64,000 bases of DNA from Planotetraspora mira (GCF_016863275.1 NZ_BOOO01000030.1:62001-126000), one strand, 5' to 3'; positions 8,675 to 17,283 are shown, counted from the stretch's first letter. Numbers and translations: made by a program. Notes: generated by a model not told the origin, from the letters alone.

Positions 8675-9694
8675 TCAGGCGCGTACCTCCGCTGCGGCGC
8701 CTCCCCCCGACCAGTCCGGCAGCGGGCGGTAGATGGCCACCCCCCTGGCCTCCAGTTCGTCCCTGAGCCTGAAGTACTCGTCGCCGAAGGGGTCGGCCCC
8801 GCTCAGCGGCATCAGGCTCCGCCTGACGGCCACATCGTGCGGCGCGAGCTCCGCCGCCTCGCGAGCGTGTCCCTGTGCGGGAGCCGTACGGCCATGGCGG
8901 AACAGCCACGCGGCGAGCCGCGCGTGCAGGCGCGCGCGGCGCTCCTCCTCCGTCGGGATCCGCAGATGCTCCCGTACGACCTCCGGCGTCAGGCCGGACT
9001 CCTCGTCGAGGACCCACCTCCGGAGGGCGTTCTTGGCGTCCTCGGAGGACAGGCCGTTCATCTCACGGAACGTGTCCGTCGCGGTCATGGTGTCCTGCGG
9101 CCGCGCGATCCGGCCCTCCTCGTCGATCCATACGACGGTCGGCACGTTGACGACGTTGTAGAGCTCCGCCACCGAGCCCTCGGCGTCGATCAGCGACGGA
9201 TGCTCCAGGCCCTCGATCCACGGCCGGGCGTCCTCGGGATCACGATCGAGGGAGACGCTGACGACGGTGAGCCCGCTCGGCGAGAGCTCCTCGTGGAGCT
9301 CGTCCCACGCGGCCAGGTCATAGCGGCAACCGCACCAGGAGGCCCAGAAGACGAGCGCGATCTTGCTGCCTCGCGCCTCTCGGAGGGAAAAGCCGTCGAG
9401 CGTGAAATCCGGCGCCTCGTCCGGGCCGAGCCTCTGGGCCTCGCCAACCGCGATCAGCCGCTCGACGGGATCGACCACCGCGATCCGGCCCAGCAGCCCG
9501 GCGAACCCGGCGAGGTCGACACCCTCCGGCGTCTCGACCTCGGCCGCACGGAAAGCGGGTATGCACGCGTCGTCGCGGCACCAGCCATGCGGCTTGCGCA
9601 CCCACCCGAAGATCGCTTCGCCGTGCGGAACGGTCAGACTCTCGACCCGGTCCTCCCGGCCGTCCATCAGCAACGTGAACACGGACACCTCCAT
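8675..9694 (-). CDS. Thioredoxin-like (AhpC/TSA or ResA-type) domain protein
   Basis: The 339-residue protein has a thioredoxin-like core at about residues 90-215: PDFTLDGFSLREARGSKIAL, the redox-type motif WCGC at 120-123, and the cis-Pro loop NVPTVVW. The N-terminal 80 residues are unfamiliar and carry two further cysteines. The C-terminal part is a helical region rich in Arg and Ala that looks TPR-like. No signal peptide is present, so it should be cytoplasmic. The start at 9694 (MEVSVFTLL) overlaps a palindromic operator, suggesting tight repression. Confidence 0.8.
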   Translation of the reverse strand: MEVSVFTLLMDGREDRVESLTVPHGEAIFGWVRKPHGWCRDDACIPAFRAAEVETPEGVDLAGFAGLLGRIAVVDPVERLIAVGEAQRLGPDEAPDFTLDGFSLREARGSKIALVFWASWCGCRYDLAAWDELHEELSPSGLTVVSVSLDRDPEDARPWIEGLEHPSLIDAEGSVAELYNVVNVPTVVWIDEEGRIARPQDTMTATDTFREMNGLSSEDAKNALRRWVLDEESGLTPEVVREHLRIPTEEERRARLHARLAAWLFRHGRTAPAQGHAREAAELAPHDVAVRRSLMPLSGADPFGDEYFRLRDELEARGVAIYRPLPDWSGGGAAAEVRA

Positions 9695-9738
9695 TGGATA
9701 GCTTCGCTCTCCAATTATTGGATAGCGGCGCTGTCCAG
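9694..9738. promoter_or_regulatory. Paired palindromic operator over the start of the thioredoxin-like gene
   Basis: Two tandem imperfect palindromes of the form TTGGATAGC-N3-GCTNTCCAA occupy 9694-9714 and 9718-9738, with centres 24 bp apart. The first touches the ATG. The form is typical for a TetR-type dimer pair. No regulator gene adjoins, so the repressor is probably encoded elsewhere. Confidence 0.6.
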
Positions 9739-9851
9739 TCAATGTCGGAGACGGCGGATGATGCCGGACAGCTTGCGAGGCCGCGAAGAGTCGCGATGGA
9801 CAGCGGGCGGCGGGGTGGGCGCGTGGGCGGGTGAAATGTCGGAAAACAGCG

Positions 9852-9882
9852 AAAAACCCCCGGACAGGAGCGTCCGAGGGTT
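9852..9882 (-). terminator. Intrinsic terminator of the tRNA cluster
   Basis: On the minus strand a stem (CGGAC/GTCCG, extended by CCC/GGG with one bulge) is followed by five T residues (9852-9856 on the plus strand). It lies 14 bp past the 3' end of the last tRNA-Glu. Confidence 0.85.
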
Positions 9883-9895
9883 CTACCCGAGTTTG

Positions 9896-9968
9896 TAGCC
9901 CCGACCGGATTCGAACCGGCGCTACCGCCTTGAGAGGGCGGCGTCCTAGGCCACTAGACGACGGAGCC
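9896..9968 (-). tRNA. tRNA-Glu (CTC)
   Basis: A 73-nt cloverleaf. The anticodon stem CCGCC/GGCGG encloses CTCTCAA, giving anticodon CTC. The T-arm GGTTCGAATCC is present and the acceptor is GGCTCCG with wobble pairs. CCA is not encoded. It lies 12 bp from a second, nearly identical tRNA-Glu. Confidence 0.97.
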
Positions 9969-9980
9969 TTGCGCAGTGAG

Positions 9981-10053
9981 TAGTCCCGAGCGGATTCGAA
10001 CCGCCGCTACCGCCTTGAGAGGGCGGCGTCCTGGGCCACTAGACGACGGGACC
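9981..10053 (-). tRNA. tRNA-Glu (CTC), second copy
   Basis: A 73-nt cloverleaf with the same anticodon arm as its neighbour (anticodon CTC) but a different acceptor stem (GGTCCCG) and T-stem. The two copies differ mainly in paired positions, consistent with an old duplication kept functional. Confidence 0.97.
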
Positions 10054-10097
10054 TTCGCACTGCATCTTATCCAGCAGAATCCCATGGGGGGATCCAG

Positions 10098-10169
10098 CTG
10101 GGGTACCAGGACTCGAACCTAGACTAGCTGAACCAGAATCAGCCGGGCTGCCAATTACCCCATACCCCA
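10098..10169 (-). tRNA. tRNA-Gln (CTG)
   Basis: A 72-nt cloverleaf with acceptor TGGGGTA, anticodon loop TTCTGGT (anticodon CTG) and T-arm GGTTCGAGTCC. It leads a tRNA-Gln, Glu, Glu cluster read leftward to the terminator at 9852. GltX and GatCAB in the same window are the enzymes of the indirect Gln-tRNA route. Confidence 0.97.
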
Positions 10170-10329
10170 TCTGCTCGCGAACCACAGGGGCCGCTTGCGA
10201 CTCCGAAAGAATAGCCCAGCTTGGGACCCACCACCAAAACGATTCTCGCGCGTCCTGCGATCACAGCGTGAGCTTGACTTATGCGAGGGTGGAACCACAC
10301 GTCAGCACCCCTGTGAGGAGTCGTCACCG

Positions 10330-12309
10330 ATGACGCCGGATGCGAATCCCTTCTTGAGCACCAGCCCGCTCCCCTACCGGTTGCCTCCGTTCCGGGAGAT
10401 CAGGGAGGAGCACTACGCGCCGGCGTTCGAGCAGGGCATGGCCGAGCATCTCGCCGAGGTGACGGCGATCGCGGACGATCCGGAGCCGCCGACGTTCGCG
10501 AACACCATCGAGGCCCTGGAAAGGTCTGGAGAGCTCCTGGACCGGGTCTCCACGGTCTTCTTCAACCAGGTGTCCTCCGACGCGACTCCGGGCGTTCAGG
10601 AGGTCCAGAAGGACATCACGCCCAGGCTGGCCAAGCACGCCGACGCCGTCCACCTCAACGCGAAGCTCTTCGCCCGCATCCAGGCGGTCGAGGCGGCCGA
10701 TGAGGAGCAGCGCTGGCTGCTCGATCGGTATCTCACGGACTTCACCCGGGCGGGGGCCGTACTCGACCGGGAGGACCAGGAGCGCCTCAGGCTGCTCAAC
10801 GAGCGGCTCTCCACGCTGGCGACGACGTTCCAGCAGAACCTCCTCGCCGACACCAACGCGCGGGCCGTGGTCGTCGACGACGTCTCGGAGCTCGACGGGC
10901 TGTCGGCCGACGCGGTGCAGGGGCTCCAGGAGACCGCGAAGGAGCGCGGCCTCGACGGCGAGTACCTGGTGACACTCGTGCTGCCGACCAGCCAGCCGTA
11001 CCTCACGGAGCTGACCGACCGGTCGCTGCGGCAGCGGATCCACGAGGCGTCCACCGGACGCGGCGCCGCCAACGCCGGGCTGATCACCGAGATCGCCACG
11101 CTACGGCAGGAGCGGGCGGGCCTGCTCGGATACGCGAACCACGCGGAGTACGTCCTGGCCGACCAGACGGCCAAGACGACCCAGGCCGTCACGGACATGC
11201 TCGACAGACTCGTTCCCCCGGCCGTCTCGAACGCCCGCAAGGAGCAGTCCGACCTCGAGGAGATCGCCGGACACGCCGTGCAGCCGTGGGACTGGCCCTT
11301 CTACGCCGAGAAGGTGCGAAAGGCGCGCTACGACATCGACAGCGCCAGCATGCGGCCGTATTTCGAGCTGAACACCGTCCTGGAGAAGGGCGTCTTCCAC
11401 GCCGCGACCCGGCTGTACGGCATCACCTTCACCGAGCGGTCCGATCTACACGGATACCACCCGGATGTTCGGGTCTTCGAGGTCTTCAACGAGGACGGCA
11501 CACCGCTCGGCCTCTTCCTCGGGGACTTCCACGCCAGGGCCTCCAAGCGGGGCGGCGCGTGGATGAACAGCCTGGTCAAGCAGTCGGCGCTCCTGGGCAC
11601 CGGGCCCGTCGTGGTCAACAACCTCAACATCGTCAAGGGTGAGCCGACCCTGATGACCTTCGACGAGGTCAACACGATGTTCCACGAGTTCGGGCATGCC
11701 CTGCACGCCCTGTTCTCCGACGTCAGGTTCCCGCGCTTCTCGGGTACGGCCGTGCCGCGTGACTTCGTGGAGTACCCGTCACAGGTCAACGAGATGTGGG
11801 CGACCGATCCGGAGATCCTGGCGAACTACGCGAAGCACTACGAGACCGGCGAGCCCATGCCGCAGGAACTCGTGGACCGCATGCTGGAGGCGCAGAAGTT
11901 CAACCAGGGGTTCGCGACCGTGGAGTACCTGGCCGCCACCCTGCTCGACTGGGCCTGGCACACGGCCTACACGGGCGGCGAGGCGGAGCGGTTCGAGGCG
12001 GAGGCGCTGAAGCGCGCCGGAGTGGACCTTGCGGCCGTGCCTCCCCGCTATCGGAGCACGTATTTCGCTCACATCTGGGCGAGCGGCTACAGCGCCGGCT
12101 ACTACTCCTACATCTGGAGCGAAGTGCTCGACGCCGACACGGTGGAGTGGTTCCAGGAGAACGGCGGCCTCCAGCGTGAGAACGGCGACAAGTTCCGGCG
12201 GGAGTTGTTGTCGAAGGGCGGCAGCGTCGACGCGCTCACGGCCTTCCGGAACTTCCGCGGACGGGACCCGGAGATCACCCCCCTCCTCACCCGCCGCGGC
12301 CTCCTCTAA
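10330..12309 (+). CDS. dcp: M3-family zinc metallopeptidase (peptidyl-dipeptidase Dcp-like)
   Basis: The 659-residue protein has the M3 catalytic motif FHEFGHALH (HExxH, about residues 450-458) and the third zinc ligand Glu in EYPSQVNEMW. Length and the PRDFVEYPSQ region match the Dcp/oligopeptidase A group of cytoplasmic enzymes that trim short peptides. The start at 10330 (MTPDANPFLSTSPLPYR) has GAGGAG upstream. The gene converges on gltX; its 3' flank holds a 19-bp tandem repeat and then the largest 53-bp array. Confidence 0.92.
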   Translation: MTPDANPFLSTSPLPYRLPPFREIREEHYAPAFEQGMAEHLAEVTAIADDPEPPTFANTIEALERSGELLDRVSTVFFNQVSSDATPGVQEVQKDITPRLAKHADAVHLNAKLFARIQAVEAADEEQRWLLDRYLTDFTRAGAVLDREDQERLRLLNERLSTLATTFQQNLLADTNARAVVVDDVSELDGLSADAVQGLQETAKERGLDGEYLVTLVLPTSQPYLTELTDRSLRQRIHEASTGRGAANAGLITEIATLRQERAGLLGYANHAEYVLADQTAKTTQAVTDMLDRLVPPAVSNARKEQSDLEEIAGHAVQPWDWPFYAEKVRKARYDIDSASMRPYFELNTVLEKGVFHAATRLYGITFTERSDLHGYHPDVRVFEVFNEDGTPLGLFLGDFHARASKRGGAWMNSLVKQSALLGTGPVVVNNLNIVKGEPTLMTFDEVNTMFHEFGHALHALFSDVRFPRFSGTAVPRDFVEYPSQVNEMWATDPEILANYAKHYETGEPMPQELVDRMLEAQKFNQGFATVEYLAATLLDWAWHTAYTGGEAERFEAEALKRAGVDLAAVPPRYRSTYFAHIWASGYSAGYYSYIWSEVLDADTVEWFQENGGLQRENGDKFRRELLSKGGSVDALTAFRNFRGRDPEITPLLTRRGLL

Positions 12310-12320
12310 CTGTGCGCAGC

Positions 12321-12415
12321 GGTGGGTGGTAGTGGTAGCCGCGGGTGACGGTGGCAGCGGTAGGTAACGGTGGTAGCGGTGGGTGATGGGGGTAGCGGTG
12401 GGTGATGACGGTAGT
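12321..12415 (+). repeat. 19-bp tandem repeat, five units
   Basis: Five consecutive 19-bp units (consensus GGTGGGTGAYGGTGGTAGC) fill 12321-12415 with no spacing errors. The strand is G-rich and almost lacks C. A sixth partial unit (GATGGGTGATCA) merges into the first core of the neighbouring 53-bp array at 12421. It begins 11 bp after the M3 peptidase stop. Confidence 0.88.
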
Positions 12416-12420
12416 GATGG

Positions 12421-12644
12421 GTGATCATGCACAGGCTCGCGCATGTGCCCCGCGGCCTGCCCAAACCCCGAGCGTGATCATGCACAAGTTCGTAAAGTTG
12501 CCCGCTGACCAGCGCAGATCTCAAACGTGATCATGCACGAGTTCGGCCGCGAGGCTCCTGAGCTGCGAACCCCCCGCACGTGATCATGCGCACATTCTTC
12601 TAAGCGACCCCTGACCAGGAGCATCATCATTGGTGATCATGCAC
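12421..12644 (-). repeat. 53-bp periodic repeat array, locus B left arm (5 copies, inverted)
   Basis: Five copies of the core in reverse orientation (GTGATCATGCAC, once GTGATCATGCGC) start at 12421, 12474, 12527, 12580 and 12633, all exactly 53 bp apart. Read on the minus strand, GGTC or GCTC lies 28 bp after the core in three of four complete units (GGCC in the fourth), flanked by complementary arms such as CGCT-GGTC-AGCG (12503-12514). It faces the right arm at 12692-12917. Confidence 0.92.
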
Positions 12645-12691
12645 TCGGCAAGTGCGACCACCGCCGGTCGCTATAGACCACAAGGGCCGCC

Positions 12692-12917
12692 GAGTGCATG
12701 ATCACGAACGGCATACGGGCAGCTCATGGCATGCTCCCGCGAACTTGTGCATGATCACGAAAGACGTCCGGCCTGGTCAGGCCTCATGAACAAGAACCTG
12801 CGCATGATCACGATTGAGGTCGGTGCAGGTCATGCACCCAAACCCCGAACCTGCGCATGATCACGCCCGGTGTTCGGCCAGCTCAAGGCCTACTTTCACG
12901 AACCCGTGCATGATCAC
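12692..12917 (+). repeat. 53-bp periodic repeat array, locus B right arm (5 copies)
   Basis: Forward cores start at 12694, 12747, 12800, 12853 and 12906, all 53 bp apart. G[GC]TC is at +28 in every complete unit. Self-complementary arms include GGCCT-GGTC-AGGCC (12770-12783) and GGTGCA-GGTCA-TGCACC (12822-12838). The innermost copies of the two arms form a perfect 17-bp inverted repeat (GTGATCATGCACTCGGC at 12633 and its complement at 12689). The last core ends 19 bp before the gltX stop codon. Confidence 0.92.
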
Positions 12918-12936
12918 GCCCCGGGGAAGGGGGGGA

Positions 12937-14301
12937 TCAGGTGAGTTTGGTCAGGGTGGTGCGGAGGCGGTCGAGGGAGCGGGCTCGGCCGAGGACCTCG
13001 ATGGACTCGAACAGCGGCAGGCCGACCGTCCTGCCCGTGATCGAGACCCGCACCGGGGCCTGGGCCTTGCCCAGCTTGAGCCCCCGCTCGGCGCCGACCT
13101 CCTCCAGAGCGGCCTTGAGCGACTCCGCGTCCCAGCTGACCGTCTCCAGCCGCTCGGCGTAGCCGGAGATGATCTCCGCCGCGCCCGGCTTCATCGCCTT
13201 GTCCCAGGACGCCTGGTCGAAGGCGGGCTCCTCCAGGAAGAGGAAGTCGACGTTGGCCGTGATCTCCGAGAGCACCGCGATCCGAGTCTGGGCCAGCTCC
13301 GCCACCCTGCCGAACACGCCCCGGTCCCAGGACGGGTCCAGCCACGGCTCGCAGCGGGCGACGAAGATGTCGAGCGGCAGCGCCCGGATGTACTCGCCGT
13401 TGAAGGCCCGCAGCTTCTTCTCGTCGAAGAACGCCGGCGACTGGTTGACGTCCTCCAGCCGGAACAGCGGCATCATCTCCGACCAGGGCAGGATCTCGCG
13501 GTCGTCACCGGGCGACCAGCCGAGCAACATCAGGTAGTTGACCATCGCCTCCGCGAGGTAGCCCTCGTCCCGGTAGGACTCCAGGGCGACCTTGTCGCGA
13601 CGCTTGGACAACTTCTGCCGCTTCTCGTTGACGATCACGGGCACGTGCGCCCACTGGGGCGGCTCGGCGCCGAGCGCCTCCCAGAGAAGCTGCTGCTTGG
13701 GCGTGTTCGACAGGTGCTCCTCGGCCCGGACGACGCGGTCGATCCGCATCTCCATGTCGTCGACCACGTTGGCGAGGACGAACAGCGGCGAGCCGTCGCC
13801 GCGGACGATCACGAAGTCCTCCATGGCCGAGTTCGGGAACTCGACCCGGCCGCGGACCTTGTCCTCCACGACGGTGACGCCGTCGTCGGGCGTGCGGAAG
13901 CGAACCGCGCCCTCGGCCAGACCCCGGTCCCGGCAGAAGCCGTCGTAGCCCTGGTGCTCGGAGCCCGTCCTGGCCTTGACCTCGTCGCGCGTGCAGGTGC
14001 AGTGGTAGGCGCGCCCGTCCTTCAGCAGCTTCGCCGCGGCCTCGCGGTGCTGCTGCTCGTAGGCCGACTGGAAGTAGGGACCCTCGAAGTGGGGCGAGTC
14101 GCCGTTGATGCCGATCCAGGCGAGGGCCGAGATGATGCCCTCCGTCCACTCCGGCCGGTTGCGCGCCGCGTCGGTGTCCTCGATGCGCAGGACGAAGGTG
14201 CCGCCGGACTGCTCGGCGAGCGCCCAGTTGAACAGCGCGGAGCGTGCCCCGCCGACGTGGAACATGCCGGTGGGCGAGGGGGCGAAGCGCACCCTAGTCA
14301 C
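12937..14301 (-). CDS. gltX: Glutamate--tRNA ligase
   Basis: The 454-residue class I synthetase has the HIGH-type motif in [17 protein letters not shown] and the KMSKS-type motif KLSKR (about residue 240). A zinc-site-like CTC.../C segment lies near residues 105-125. It charges tRNA-Glu and, where GatCAB operates, also tRNA-Gln. The GTG start overlaps the stop of the upstream FAH-family gene by 8 nt, so the two are translationally coupled. Its 3' side faces the locus B array. Confidence 0.97.
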   Translation of the reverse strand: MTRVRFAPSPTGMFHVGGARSALFNWALAEQSGGTFVLRIEDTDAARNRPEWTEGIISALAWIGINGDSPHFEGPYFQSAYEQQHREAAAKLLKDGRAYHCTCTRDEVKARTGSEHQGYDGFCRDRGLAEGAVRFRTPDDGVTVVEDKVRGRVEFPNSAMEDFVIVRGDGSPLFVLANVVDDMEMRIDRVVRAEEHLSNTPKQQLLWEALGAEPPQWAHVPVIVNEKRQKLSKRRDKVALESYRDEGYLAEAMVNYLMLLGWSPGDDREILPWSEMMPLFRLEDVNQSPAFFDEKKLRAFNGEYIRALPLDIFVARCEPWLDPSWDRGVFGRVAELAQTRIAVLSEITANVDFLFLEEPAFDQASWDKAMKPGAAEIISGYAERLETVSWDAESLKAALEEVGAERGLKLGKAQAPVRVSITGRTVGLPLFESIEVLGRARSLDRLRTTLTKLT

Positions 14302-15064
14302 GTGAGACCACCCGGTTCGTGAGAGTTCCGATTCCTTCGATGCCGATGCTGACCTCGTCGCCGACGGACAGCGGGCCGACCCCGGCGGGAGTGCCCGTCA
14401 GGATGACGTCCCCGGGCAGCAGGGTCATGAAGGCGCTGACGTGCGCGATGAGCGCGGGAATGTCGTGGAGCAGCAGCGACGTGCGCGCGCTTTGCCGAAG
14501 CTCGCCGTTGACGGTAGTGGTGAGCGCGAGGTCGCTCGGGTCGAGCGAGGTCTCGATCCACGGGCCCAGCGGGCAGAACGTGTCGAAGCCCTTGGCCCGC
14601 GTCCACTGACCGTCCTTGGACTGGAGGTCACGGGCGGTCACGTCGTTGGCGCAGGTGTAACCGAAGATCACGTCGAATGCGCGCTCGACCGGCACCTCAC
14701 GGCACAGCCGCCCGATGACCACGGCGAGTTCGCCCTCGAAGTCGACCCTCTCGGACAGCTTCTCCGGGTACGCGATGGCCTCGCCCGACCCGATCACCGA
14801 CGTGTTGGGCTTGAGGAACACGATCGGCTCTGCCGGAGCCTCGTTGCCCATCTCCTTGGCGTGGTCGGCGTAGTTGCGGCCGATCGCGATGACCTTGCTC
14901 GGCAACATCGGGGCGACCACCCGGACCTCCGCCAGCGGATACCGCTCACCCGTGAGCTGGATCCCGCCGAAGGGATGACCGTCGATCTTGGCGATGACCT
15001 GCTCGCCCTCTTCCACCACTCCGAAAGCGACCCCGTCGCCTGTGGAGAACCTCGCGATACGCAC
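14294..15064 (-). CDS. Fumarylacetoacetate hydrolase (FAH) family protein
   Basis: The 256-residue product has the FAH-family fold and metal-binding residues: [13 protein letters not shown], the acidic triad region [12 protein letters not shown], and [13 protein letters not shown]. Members include acylpyruvases, 2-hydroxyhepta-2,4-dienedioate isomerases and oxaloacetate decarboxylases, and sequence alone does not decide among them. The start is GTG at 15064, preceded by TAGGCT and 6 nt, which fits a leaderless transcript. It is the first gene of a two-gene operon with gltX, a pairing common in actinomycetes. Confidence 0.93.
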   Translation of the reverse strand: MRIARFSTGDGVAFGVVEEGEQVIAKIDGHPFGGIQLTGERYPLAEVRVVAPMLPSKVIAIGRNYADHAKEMGNEAPAEPIVFLKPNTSVIGSGEAIAYPEKLSERVDFEGELAVVIGRLCREVPVERAFDVIFGYTCANDVTARDLQSKDGQWTRAKGFDTFCPLGPWIETSLDPSDLALTTTVNGELRQSARTSLLLHDIPALIAHVSAFMTLLPGDVILTGTPAGVGPLSVGDEVSIGIEGIGTLTNRVVSRD

Positions 15065-15218
15065 GTCACGAGCCTAGTGCCGATCGACGAGTGGTCACAC
15101 TCGAGTTTCGCTTCGCGGCGAGCCGCCCGCCAGGCCGGGCCGTACGGTCGCCGTAAGGTGGTCCTTGGTGCCCGAGGGGTCACCGGTCAGACGAGCATCG
15201 AGTCGTACGGGAGTCCAT

Positions 15219-15599
15219 GTGCCTTCGGTCGTGAAGATCAATGTGCTGACTGTGCCCGGGGAGATGCGCGAGCAACTGGAGAAGCGGTTCGCCAACCGCG
15301 CCGGGATGGTCGAGTCCTCCGACGGGTTCGAATGGTTCGAGCTTCTGCGCCCCGTCGAGGGCACGGACCGCTACCTCGTCTACACCCGTTGGCGGAGCGA
15401 GGAGGACTTCCAGCGCTGGCAGCAGAGCCAGGCGTTCCAGGCGGGCCACGCCCGGGCGGCGGCGGAGGCCGGCGCGCAGGGCCACGGTCACGGGCAGGCC
15501 CAGGGGCAGGGCCACGGTCACGGACAGGGCCCGGCCGCCTCCGGATCGGAGTTGTGGTCCTTCGAGGTCGTCCAGAGCGCCGCGCCCCGCGAGTCCTGA
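15219..15599 (+). CDS. Heme-degrading monooxygenase (IsdG/MhuD-like)
   Basis: A small antibiotic-biosynthesis-monooxygenase-fold protein of 126 residues starting at GTG (VPSVVKINVLTVPGEMREQ). The IsdG catalytic triad Asn-Trp-His is visible as N8, W67 and H77, at almost exactly the IsdG spacing (7/67/77), so heme oxygenation to release iron is likely. After the fold comes a low-complexity Gly/His/Gln stretch at about residues 85-107 (GHGHGQAQGQGHGHGQG) that could bind metal. GGAG precedes the start. It converges on cimA, with a GC-rich stretch of about 46 bp between. Confidence 0.87.
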   Translation: MPSVVKINVLTVPGEMREQLEKRFANRAGMVESSDGFEWFELLRPVEGTDRYLVYTRWRSEEDFQRWQQSQAFQAGHARAAAEAGAQGHGHGQAQGQGHGHGQGPAASGSELWSFEVVQSAAPRES

Positions 15600-15645
15600 T
15601 CTCCGCGGCCGGGCCCCGACTCCCTCGCGGGCCGGGCCCGAACGA

Positions 15646-17220
15646 TCAGGCAGTGTGTCCCGCGCGCAGGAGCCCGTACGTCACGGCCTGCTCCAGCGCG
15701 TGCCACGAGGCCTCGATGATGTTCTCGTCGACGCCCACGGTCGCCCACTCGCCGGTGGCGTCGCTTGAAGTGATCAGCACGCGGGTGACCGCGTCCGTAC
15801 CGAGCGTGCCCTCCAGGATGCGCACCTTGAAGTCGACCAGTTGCACCGCCGCGAGCTCCGGGTAGAGCTGCTCGAGGGCCAGCCGTACGGCCTTGTCAAG
15901 CGCGTTGACGGGGCCGTTGCCCTCGCCCGTGGCGACGATCCGCTCGCCCTTGGCGTGCAGCTTGACGGTGGCCTCGCTGACGATGTCCCCGGCGGGACGC
16001 CGTTCGACGATCACCCGCCACGACTCGACCGAGAAGTGCCGCTTCCGCTCGCCTGAGACCGTGTCGCGCAGCAGGAGCTCGAACGACGCGTCCGCCGCCT
16101 CGAACGTGTGCCCGCGGGACTCCAGCTCCTTGACCCGGTCGACGAGCTGGCGGGACTGGTCGCCGCTGAGCTGGTAGCCCAGCTCGCGGCCCTTGAGCTC
16201 GACCGACGCCCGGCCGGCCATGTCGGACACCAGCATCCGCATGTCGTTGCCGACCTCCGCGGGGTCGATGTGCTGGTAGAGGTTGGGATCGACCTTGATC
16301 GCCGACGCGTGCAGCCCTGCCTTGTGCGCGAACGCCGAGGTCCCGACGTACGGCTGGTGCGAGTTGGGCGTGACGTTGGTCACCTCGGTGATCGCGTGGG
16401 CGATGCGCGTCATGTCTCCGAGCGACTGCGCGGGGACGAGGTCGAAACCCTTTTTGAGCTGCAGGTTGGCGACCACCGTGAACAGGTTGGCGTTCCCGGC
16501 GCGCTCGCCGTAGCCGTTGGCACAGCCCTGCACGTGGGTCGCGCCGGCCGCGACCGCGGCGAGGGTGTTGGCCACCGCGCAGCCGGTGTCGTCGTGGCAG
16601 TGGATGCCGATCCGGGCGCCCGTGCCCACCGCCGCGTGGACGACGCCCGCGAGTTCGTCGGGCAGCATGCCGCCGTTGGTGTCGCAGAGCGCGATCACCG
16701 ACGCCCCGGCCTCCGCCGCGGTACGGAGGACCTCCAGCGCGTACGCCGGGTTCGATTTGTAGCCGTCGAAGAAGTGCTCGGCGTCGAGGAAGACGCGCTG
16801 GCCCTCCGTGCGCAGATGGGAGACCGTGTCGCGGATCATCGCGAGGTTCTCCTCAAGTGTCGTCCGGAGGGCCAGCTCCACGTGCCGGTCGTGGCTCTTG
16901 GCGACAAGGGTCACGATCGGCGCGCCGGACTCGCGCAAGGCGGCCACCAATGGATCGTCGGCGGCCTTCACTCCGGCCCGGCGGGTCGCGCCGAACGCGG
17001 CGAGTTGCGCGTGCTTCAGGTCGAGCTCTGTTCGGGCCCGCCGGAAGAATTCGGTGTCCTTGGGGTTGGCGCCGGGCCAGCCGCCTTCGATGAAGCCGAT
17101 GCCGAGGCCGTCCAGGTGCCGCGCGACCGCCAGCTTGTCGGCCACCGTGAGATTGAGCCCCTCCTGCTGGGCGCCGTCACGGAGCGTCGTGTCATACACA
17201 TGGAAGCCGTCATCGGCCAT
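15646..17220 (-). CDS. cimA: Citramalate synthase
   Basis: The 524-residue enzyme starts with MADDGFHVYDTTLRDGAQQEG, the catalytic DTTLRDG motif of the HMGL-like acyltransferase domain. It continues with the HCHDDTGCAVANTLAA metal-site region and ends with a LeuA-type dimerisation/regulatory domain (about residues 390-520). It condenses pyruvate and acetyl-CoA to citramalate for threonine-independent isoleucine synthesis. AAGGAG precedes the ATG at 17220. Upstream lie a leader peptide with Leu-Leu-Ile-Ile and an attenuator, so charged-tRNA control is expected. Confidence 0.93.
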   Translation of the reverse strand: MADDGFHVYDTTLRDGAQQEGLNLTVADKLAVARHLDGLGIGFIEGGWPGANPKDTEFFRRARTELDLKHAQLAAFGATRRAGVKAADDPLVAALRESGAPIVTLVAKSHDRHVELALRTTLEENLAMIRDTVSHLRTEGQRVFLDAEHFFDGYKSNPAYALEVLRTAAEAGASVIALCDTNGGMLPDELAGVVHAAVGTGARIGIHCHDDTGCAVANTLAAVAAGATHVQGCANGYGERAGNANLFTVVANLQLKKGFDLVPAQSLGDMTRIAHAITEVTNVTPNSHQPYVGTSAFAHKAGLHASAIKVDPNLYQHIDPAEVGNDMRMLVSDMAGRASVELKGRELGYQLSGDQSRQLVDRVKELESRGHTFEAADASFELLLRDTVSGERKRHFSVESWRVIVERRPAGDIVSEATVKLHAKGERIVATGEGNGPVNALDKAVRLALEQLYPELAAVQLVDFKVRILEGTLGTDAVTRVLITSSDATGEWATVGVDENIIEASWHALEQAVTYGLLRAGHTA

Positions 17221-17283
17221 TGCTCTGTCTCCTTCGCGGGTGTTCATGTCGCCGCGCGCGCTTCCCGGGGTTTCCGGCCAAAC

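Noticed and set aside
12421-12917. CRISPR array
   Set aside because: The regular repeat-spacer look is misleading. Repeats are 19 bp and vary, spacers contain self-complementary arms with a fixed GGTC, units have been duplicated, one locus is head-to-head, and there are no cas genes.
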